In this document: positions 4,748 through 8,485 of the stretch, piece after piece
Layout: each line of letters opens with the position of its first letter
Numbering within the stretch: the first letter of the stretch is position 1
From: JAYKGU01 sp035285585
GTDB taxonomy: Bacteria > Cyanobacteriota > Cyanobacteriia > CAKZMO01
DNA length: 8,485 bases
Assembly (NCBI GenBank): GCA_035285585.1
Contig: JAYKGU010000104.1
Span: forward strand, 1-8,485
Direction of reading: 5' to 3'
The notes under the pieces: model-generated
What the model saw: the letters and a program-made list of their open reading frames with translations, nothing else
What the model was told of the DNA's origin: nothing
Database searches by the model: none
Translations under genes and position numbers: made by a program

Positions 4748-6337
4748 ATGCGAGATGTATTTGCGCAGGTGGCGATCGCCCAAATTCCCAAGATCCTCAC
4801 CCTGCAAGACCGCAACCGCCACAGCCCTACCTACGGCTGCTTTGACCGCAACTTCTGGCAGTACAAAATCATCGACTTTCCCAGCGGCATGGCCCAGGAG
4901 TTTGTGCTGCCCCTGGCCCTGGTCTATGCCCTGCCGATTGCTGATAATCCTTTCTACCAAGAACCTGCCCTGCGGGATTGGGTGGCAGCCGGTATCCACT
5001 ACGCCGCCCACAGCGCCCACCCCGATGGCTCCTGCGATGATTACTTTCCCTTTGAGCGGGCCAGCGGCGCAGCGGCCTTCTCCCTGCTGGCCTGTGTGGA
5101 GAGCTACACTCTGCTGGGGCTGGCAGATCCCACCCTACTTCGCTTTTTTGCGACACGGGCCGATTGGCTGGCCCACCACCATGAAAGCGGGCAGCTCACC
5201 AACCACCAGGCCCTGATTGCCCTGTGTCTGGAGCGGGTAGGGCAACTATTGCAGAGCGATCGCTGGGAGCAGGCTCGGGACGAACGTCTGGAGCGGGTGC
5301 TGTCCTGGCAAAATCCAGAGGGGTGGTTCCAGGAGTATGAAGGCTGTGATCCGGGCTACCATACCCTCACCCTGGGGTGTTTGGCCAGCCTTTATGAATA
5401 CCATCCCGACCCACGGTTGCAAGAGGCGATCGCCCGCGGTGTTACCCTGGCCAGCCACTTTGTTCACCCCGATGGCTCCTACGGCGGCGAATATACCAGC
5501 CGCAATACCTACAACTTCTTTCCCCACGGGTTTGAACTCATTGGTCGCTGGTTGCCTGCCGCCCTGGCCATTAACGATCGCATCCTGGTTGGGCTGGCAA
5601 ACGACCGGGGGGCCTGCTACGCCGACGACCACATCATTGGACATCACACCTGGAGTTACCTCCTGGCCTGGCGCGACTTTGTTCCCGATCGCCCGCCCCT
5701 GCCGCCCCTACCACGGGATCGCCTCTGGCTGCCCGCCGCCCGGATTTTGATTGACCGGCGGGAAGACACCACGCTCTATCTGGCCCTCAACAAAGGGGGG
5801 GCGTTTAAGCTCTTTCGGGGCGATCGCCTGATTGCCTCGGATACTCAGTTTTCGGTGCTGGTGCGGTCGGGGCGATCGCTCAAAAACGCCGTGGGGCACC
5901 TGGTGGATCGCTACGACGTCCAGACGGGGGAGGAGGAAATTCTAATTCGCGGCCAGCTGGGCTGGGCCAAGCAAAAGCAAATGACCCCTCTGAACCTGCT
6001 GCTGCTGCGGGTGGTGATGCTGACGGTTGGGCGCTTTTTCCCAAACCTGATCCGCAAGCTCCTGCAAAAGGTATTGATTACCGGCAAGACCAAGGCTCCC
6101 TTCACCTTCATCCGCTCCTTGCAGTGGCGAGAGGGCCAGTGGCAGATTACCGATGAACTGCGCTCAGATCGGTGGGAGTCGGTGGTGGCGATCGCTCTGG
6201 GGGGCGACCAAACCTCCATCTATGTGGTGATGAGCCGCACCTTTCAAATGGGCCAGCTTCAGCCGTGGCTCGATCTCACGGAAAAGGTGAAGCAGCTCCA
6301 GCCGGGCGAGCCGCTGGTGGTGAAGCGATCGCTCTAA
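4748..6337 (+). CDS. Large alpha/alpha-toroid-like protein, possibly heparinase II/III-like
   Basis: This is a 529-residue protein from ATG 4748. A TTG at 4697 would add 17 residues but overlap the previous gene, so ATG is preferred; no Shine-Dalgarno sequence is visible. Residues 1-310 look like repeated helical hairpins of an alpha/alpha barrel, with aromatic/acidic loops typical of polysaccharide lyases and hydrolases: CFDRNFWQYK (31-40), HPDGSCDDYFPFER (91-104), WQNPEGWFQEYEGCDPGYH (187-205) and HPDGSYGGEYTSRNTYNFF (240-258). The paired HPDGS loops are an internal repeat. Residues 325-500 look beta-rich (TTLYLALNKGGAFKLFRG, IYVVMSRTF), like the C-terminal sandwich of heparinase II/III-type proteins. 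There is no signal peptide, so it is probably cytoplasmic. A role in carbohydrate processing is inference from architecture. It lies 22 nt after the small gene. GCGATCGC occurs six times within it. Confidence 0.85.
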   Translation: MRDVFAQVAIAQIPKILTLQDRNRHSPTYGCFDRNFWQYKIIDFPSGMAQEFVLPLALVYALPIADNPFYQEPALRDWVAAGIHYAAHSAHPDGSCDDYFPFERASGAAAFSLLACVESYTLLGLADPTLLRFFATRADWLAHHHESGQLTNHQALIALCLERVGQLLQSDRWEQARDERLERVLSWQNPEGWFQEYEGCDPGYHTLTLGCLASLYEYHPDPRLQEAIARGVTLASHFVHPDGSYGGEYTSRNTYNFFPHGFELIGRWLPAALAINDRILVGLANDRGACYADDHIIGHHTWSYLLAWRDFVPDRPPLPPLPRDRLWLPAARILIDRREDTTLYLALNKGGAFKLFRGDRLIASDTQFSVLVRSGRSLKNAVGHLVDRYDVQTGEEEILIRGQLGWAKQKQMTPLNLLLLRVVMLTVGRFFPNLIRKLLQKVLITGKTKAPFTFIRSLQWREGQWQITDELRSDRWESVVAIALGGDQTSIYVVMSRTFQMGQLQPWLDLTEKVKQLQPGEPLVVKRSL

Positions 6338-6360
6338 GTACCTAAGCCCGTAGGCCAGGC

Positions 6361-6383
6361 AAAAAAAGGGGGCATTTGCCCCC
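6361..6383 (-). terminator. Rho-independent terminator of the ferredoxin gene
   Basis: Read on the minus strand, GGGGGCA (6383-6377), loop AA, and TGCCCCC (6374-6368) form a perfect 7-bp GC-rich stem followed by seven T (6367-6361). It lies about 50 nt past the ferredoxin stop codon. On the + strand the stem is followed by A residues, so it should act mainly on the minus-strand transcript, though it also sits at the end of the convergent toroid gene. Confidence 0.9.
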
Positions 6384-6432
6384 AAAACCAACAAGTCTCG
6401 ATAAGTCTCAATGAGAGAAATCAGGCAGACGC

Positions 6433-6732
6433 TTAGTAGAGTTCTTCTTCCTGGTGCGTCATGATTTTACAGTCGGAGGTGGGATAAGCCACACAGGTCA
6501 GAACGTAGCCAGCTGCAATCTGGTCATCATCCAGGAAAGACTGGTCAGACTGGTCAACCGTTCCTTCCATCATCTTGCCAGCACAAGTAGAGCAAGCACC
6601 CGCACGGCAGGAGTAGGGCAGCTCAATCCCCTGCTCTTCGGCTGCATCCAGGATATATGTATCGTCATCCACGTCGATGGTGGTATTGAGACCTTCAGCT
6701 TCGTTGACCAAAGTAACTTTGTAAGTTGCCAT
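6433..6732 (-). CDS. petF: Plant-type [2Fe-2S] ferredoxin (photosynthetic type)
   Basis: This is a 99-residue small acidic electron carrier. It takes electrons from photosystem I and passes them to ferredoxin-NADP reductase, nitrogen assimilation enzymes, thioredoxin reductase and bilin reductases. The four cluster ligands are intact: Cys42, Cys47 and Cys50 in PYSCRAGACSTCAGK, and Cys80 in VLTCVAYP. The chain starts MATYKVTL and ends EEELY, which is canonical for cyanobacterial ferredoxin I. An extra Cys88 (TSDC) is also present. The start is supported by GAGAGG about 8 nt upstream of the ATG (minus strand, near 6741-6746). It has its own terminator and a candidate promoter, so it is a monocistronic unit, divergent from bvdR and convergent with the toroid gene. 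Several paralogues usually exist per genome, so the exact petF number is not assignable. Confidence 0.97.
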   Translation of the reverse strand: MATYKVTLVNEAEGLNTTIDVDDDTYILDAAEEQGIELPYSCRAGACSTCAGKMMEGTVDQSDQSFLDDDQIAAGYVLTCVAYPTSDCKIMTHQEEELY

Positions 6733-6764
6733 GCGGCAGTCCTCTCAAATTAATCATCAAAATG

Positions 6765-6793
6765 CTAGTACAGGTTGAGCATACCAATCACAA
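6765..6793 (-). promoter_or_regulatory. Candidate promoter of the ferredoxin gene
   Basis: On the minus strand, TTGTGA (6793-6788) and TACTAG (6770-6765) are spaced by 17 bp. The match to consensus is moderate (4 of 6 and 3 of 6). The predicted start near 6757 would give a leader of about 25 nt that includes the GAGAGG ribosome binding site. Confidence 0.35.
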
Positions 6794-6839
6794 ATCCCAC
6801 AGAGGTCAAGACATGAGGACTTGCGTCTCGGCCTTGCTC

Positions 6840-6854
6840 ACTATCCTTGATAGT
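6840..6854. promoter_or_regulatory. Perfect inverted repeat ACTATC-N3-GATAGT
   Basis: This is a 15-bp perfect palindrome with a 3-bp centre, about 108 bp upstream of the ferredoxin ATG and upstream of its candidate -35 element. The size fits a dimeric repressor or activator site. It matches no cyanobacterial operator that I know (it is not GTA-N8-TAC of NtcA). Confidence 0.35.
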
Positions 6855-6970
6855 AAAGGAAAACTTAAGCTTTGCAACTCCGATCAAAGCCTGAGATGAA
6901 TGGGATTAGTAATCAATCTCCCATGGTTATCCCTAGATTACTTATCGATAGGAGAAGGAGGGTTTGATTG

Positions 6971-7072
6971 GTGTTGGTTAAAGTAGCCTTAAACCATTGC
7001 TGCTACGGGGATAGCTGCCCCTATAATGGGGGTGTTGCCGACGCCCCAGGGATTTTTGATACATTCTTCTAA
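6971..7072 (+). CDS. Possible micro-protein, 33 aa, Cys-containing
   Basis: A GTG at 6971 opens a 33-codon frame ending in TAA at 7070-7072. AAGGAGG at 6955-6961 is a perfect anti-Shine-Dalgarno match, 9 nt upstream, and is the best ribosome binding site in the window. In-frame TTG codons at 6968 and 6974 are alternative starts. The peptide has three cysteines close together (HCCYGDSCPYN, residues 9-19) and ends with a hydrophobic GIFDTFF. It could be a metal- or redox-sensitive micro-protein or a leader peptide. I do not recognise it, and the coding case rests on the ribosome binding site alone. Confidence 0.35.
   Translation: MLVKVALNHCCYGDSCPYNGGVADAPGIFDTFF
7029..7057 (+). terminator. 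GC hairpin followed by T5
   Basis: GGGGTGT (7029-7035), loop TGCCG, and ACGCCCC (7041-7047) form a 7-bp stem with one G-U pair. TTTTT (7053-7057) follows after AGGGA. It lies inside the 33-codon ORF, near its end. It may end transcription entering from the left, before the bvdR leader. The T-run is 5 nt from the stem, so efficiency is doubtful. Confidence 0.4.
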
Positions 7073-7101
7073 CCAATTTGGGCAAAACTAATCAGAACCC
7101 A

Positions 7102-7151
7102 TTATCGGTTTGATAAATAACAGTTATTCTGACCAGAATATATGCGATATT
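7102..7151. promoter_or_regulatory. Chain of four adjoining palindromes upstream of bvdR
   Basis: Four perfect inverted repeats abut or overlap: TTATC-GGTTT-GATAA (7102-7116), AATAAC-A-GTTATT (7116-7128), TATTCTG-AC-CAGAATA (7125-7140) and AATAT-ATGCG-ATATT (7137-7151). They are AT-rich and centred about 12-16 bp apart, 110-160 bp upstream of the bvdR start. This resembles a cooperative array of operator sites or a cruciform-prone element. No regulator can be named from the sequence. Confidence 0.5.
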
Positions 7152-7182
7152 TCAAGGATTATGCCCAATTCCATAGGAAGCT

Positions 7183-7209
7183 AACCTGTGGTTGCAGGTT
7201 CTTTTAACC
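7183..7209 (+). terminator. Hairpin with T-run in the bvdR leader (possible attenuator)
   Basis: AACCTG (7183-7188) and CAGGTT (7195-7200) pair around TGGTTG and are followed by C and TTTT (7202-7205). Two alternative pairings use the same segments: AACC 7183-7186 with GGTT 7190-7193, and GGTT 7197-7200 with AACC 7206-7209. These pairings exclude one another, a layout also seen in attenuators. The stem is short, so this is tentative. Confidence 0.35.
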
Positions 7210-7222
7210 AATCTGGCATAAT
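7192..7222 (+). promoter_or_regulatory. Candidate bvdR promoter
   Basis: TTGCAG (7192-7197) and CATAAT (7217-7222) are separated by 19 bp. The -10 matches five of six. The start would fall near 7229, giving a leader of about 34 nt carrying the GGAAGGA ribosome binding site. The spacing is longer than ideal and the -35 overlaps the leader hairpin. Confidence 0.3.
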
Positions 7223-7262
7223 AGCAAAATCGTGGCCTTTATTCCGCAGCGGAAGGATCAAA

Positions 7263-8270
7263 ATGCCCGAGCGGTTATCCCTCTTGCGGGTAGGACTCAT
7301 TGGCACTGGATATGCAGCCCGCCTGCGTGCCGAAACCCTGGTTGCCGATGCCCGATCACACCTCGTTGCCGTTGTTGGCCATGATGCCGAGAAAACAGCG
7401 GCCTTTTGCCAAACCTATCAGGCCGAGGCGATCGCCACCTGGCAAGACCTGGTGATTCGCCCTGACCTGGACCTGGTCATCATTGCCACCATTAACCGCG
7501 ATCACGGGGCGATCGCCCGTGCCGCTCTAGAGGCAAACAAGCATATAGTGGTAGAATACCCCCTCACCCTGGAAGTGGCCGAGGCTGAGGGTTTGCTGGC
7601 CCTTGCTAAGGCGCGTCAGCGTCTCCTTCATATCGAACATATTGACCAGCTCAGCGGCATCCACCAAACCCTTGTGGACGCCCTCCCCCACATTGGCACC
7701 CCGTTCTACGTGCGCTACGACAGCACCAGCGCCCAGCGCCCAGCCCCCGCCAAGTGGACCTACCATCCCCAGCTTTTTGGCTTTCCCCTGGTGGGTGCCC
7801 TGTCCCGCATCCACCGGCTAGTAGATTTGTTTGGCAGGGTGGCCGCCGTAACCTGCCAGAGTCGCTTTCAACTGGCGGACGGCACTCTGCACAGCGACCC
7901 AGACCGCCCGCTGCCCTACGTCGCCTGCCTCTGTTCGGCCCAGTTGCGCTTTACCAGCGGCCTGATTGCCGACTTGATCTATGGCAAGGGCGAGGCAATC
8001 TGGCGATCGGAGCGCCGCTTTGAAGTGCACGGCAGTTTGGGCCTGGTGCGGGTAGACCCCGATGGTGGAGAACTGGTCTTGCCAGAGGGGCGGCGATCGC
8101 TCACCGTGGGCAGCCGACGCGGGCTGTTTGCCCAGGACACTACCATGGTGCTGGACTGCCTCACCCAGGGCACCCCCCTCTACACCACCCCGTCCCAGAG
8201 CATCTATGCCCTCCAGGTGGCCGATGCTACCCGGCGGGCCGCCGCTACAAACCAGGTGGTTCTACTCTGA
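7263..8270 (+). CDS. bvdR: Biliverdin reductase, cyanobacterial BvdR type
   Basis: This 335-residue NAD(P)H-dependent enzyme reduces biliverdin IX-alpha to bilirubin in the cytoplasm; in Synechocystis it affects phycobiliprotein content. The N-terminal Rossmann fold has VGLIGTGYAA (10-19) for dinucleotide binding. The Gfo/Idh/MocA-family EYP motif is at 98-100 and HIEHI at 123-127. Further BvdR-type segments are WTYHPQLFGFPLVGALSRI (165-183), IYGKGE (239-244), TVGSRRGLFAQDT (281-293) and the YALQVAD ending (315-321). From memory these align with Synechocystis BvdR (about 328 aa) along the whole length. ATG 7263 is preferred because GGAAGGA (7251-7257) lies 5 nt upstream and the fold begins nine residues later; a GTG at 7188 would add 25 unrelated residues. 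The gene is divergent from ferredoxin and followed by a strong hairpin, so it is probably transcribed alone. Confidence 0.93.
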   Translation: MPERLSLLRVGLIGTGYAARLRAETLVADARSHLVAVVGHDAEKTAAFCQTYQAEAIATWQDLVIRPDLDLVIIATINRDHGAIARAALEANKHIVVEYPLTLEVAEAEGLLALAKARQRLLHIEHIDQLSGIHQTLVDALPHIGTPFYVRYDSTSAQRPAPAKWTYHPQLFGFPLVGALSRIHRLVDLFGRVAAVTCQSRFQLADGTLHSDPDRPLPYVACLCSAQLRFTSGLIADLIYGKGEAIWRSERRFEVHGSLGLVRVDPDGGELVLPEGRRSLTVGSRRGLFAQDTTMVLDCLTQGTPLYTTPSQSIYALQVADATRRAAATNQVVLL

Positions 8271-8275
8271 AGCCT

Positions 8276-8296
8276 CCCCCGAATAGAATTCGGGGG
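8276..8296. terminator. Strong hairpin after bvdR
   Basis: CCCCCGAAT (8276-8284), loop AGA, and ATTCGGGGG (8288-8296) form a perfect 9-bp stem starting 5 nt after the bvdR stop codon. Neither strand has a following T-run, so it is either a factor-assisted terminator or a 3'-end stabiliser. It could serve both directions. Confidence 0.6.
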
Positions 8297-8485
8297 GTTC
8301 CCAAACTTGAGCTGGCTTTTCGGGCGATCATCCCTATCTGGCCAACTGGTTTGGGCTGAATGGAGAACCGCTCTAAGGGTGGTTGAGCCAGCCTGCTTTC
8401 AGACGCGCTTACTTGCTCGCAGTTTGTTGACACCATTGCTATGCCTCCATCAAGACCGCTTCCAGCCTTGGTTGGCAAACCAACC
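8297..8485. other. Right-edge sequence without a recognised gene
   Basis: I find no gene, tRNA or promoter that I can support here. The bvdR reading frame happens to stay open for about 71 codons after its stop codon to the window edge, but it has no recognisable domain. A minus-strand ORF crosses the hairpin into bvdR and is unconvincing. GGTTGG-CAAA-CCAACC (8470-8485) is a perfect inverted repeat cut by the window edge; it may be a terminator of a gene beyond or an element end. Confidence 0.5.

Larger units (their letters stand above)
6733..7262. other. 530-bp divergent intergenic region with many palindromes
   Basis: This region separates ferredoxin (minus) from bvdR (plus). It is AT-richer than the genes and has no HIP1 octamer. 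Palindromes include ACTATC-CTT-GATAGT (6840-6854), GATTA-G-TAATC (6904-6914), a chain of four at 7102-7151 and a terminator-like hairpin at 7183-7205. A 33-codon ORF with a consensus ribosome binding site lies at 6971-7072. No tRNA or other structured RNA is recognisable. Confidence 0.7.
1358..8100. repeat. HIP1 octamer (GCGATCGC) family, 18 scattered copies
   Basis: Copies start at 1358, 1863, 2592, 2705, 3163, 4039, 4477, 4596, 4772, 5256, 5426, 5820, 5872, 6188, 6325, 7428, 7509 and 8093. They lie mostly within genes. HIP1 is a highly iterated palindrome typical of many cyanobacterial chromosomes. None occurs in the first 1357 bases or between 6333 and 7427. Confidence 0.95.

Noticed and set aside
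6454..6753. Plus-strand ORF across the ferredoxin gene
   Set aside because: It is an antisense shadow of an unmistakable ferredoxin with all four cluster cysteines.
7022..7027. Perfect TATAAT as a promoter
   Set aside because: The nearest -35-like TTGCTG is 19 bp away, and the start would fall inside the GC hairpin stem; it also overlaps the micro-ORF. Possible but not supported.
8245..8478. Minus-strand 77-codon ORF at the right edge
   Set aside because: It runs through the strong bvdR hairpin into the bvdR 3' end, has no recognised domain and no clear ribosome binding site.
8271..8485. bvdR read-through or split gene (frame open after the stop)
   Set aside because: BvdR is already full length and ends at the usual place; the open frame is followed immediately by a hairpin and shows no domain.

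Overview
The window looks like ordinary cyanobacterial chromosome. Three things support this. The octamer GCGATCGC (HIP1, a cyanobacterial signature) occurs 18 times by hand count, where chance predicts well under one. The proteins match cyanobacterial families: a plant-type [2Fe-2S] ferredoxin, a BvdR-type biliverdin reductase and a type 2 isopentenyl diphosphate isomerase. The base composition is moderately GC-rich. I cannot name the genus.

Layout from left to right. Bases 1-199 hold the 3' end of a dihydroorotase-like gene (pyrC). A homopyrimidine heptanucleotide repeat follows, then pyrR (315-890) and a type 2 IPP isomerase gene (954-2048), all on the + strand. Bases 2049-2955 contain no long gene. 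They hold a 44-residue single-membrane-span small ORF with a good ribosome binding site (2200-2334), two tandem direct-repeat pairs, a possible short RNA ending in a hairpin plus T-run, and five 11-bp tandem repeats. An unusual 420-residue gene follows (2956-4218), with a small basic helical head and a 287-residue tail that has no basic or aromatic residues. After a strong GC-rich hairpin come a small conserved-looking gene (4429-4725) and, 22 nt later, a large all-helical toroid-like protein (4748-6337), probably co-transcribed.

A minus-strand ferredoxin gene (6433-6732) follows with its own Rho-independent terminator. A 530-bp divergent intergenic region full of palindromes, with a possible 33-residue Cys-containing micro-ORF, separates it from bvdR on the + strand (7263-8270). 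The last 215 bases hold a strong hairpin and nothing else I can identify.

Most of the window is housekeeping metabolism: pyrimidine synthesis and salvage, the isoprenoid precursor balance, photosynthetic electron transfer and bilin metabolism. The ferredoxin/bvdR divergence is a possible functional link, because ferredoxin-dependent bilin reductases and BvdR compete for biliverdin. I found no phage, CRISPR, toxin-antitoxin or clear mobile-element cargo. The items most worth a second look are the acidic-tailed protein, the small ORFs, the structured spacer at 2335-2955 and the palindrome chain upstream of bvdR.
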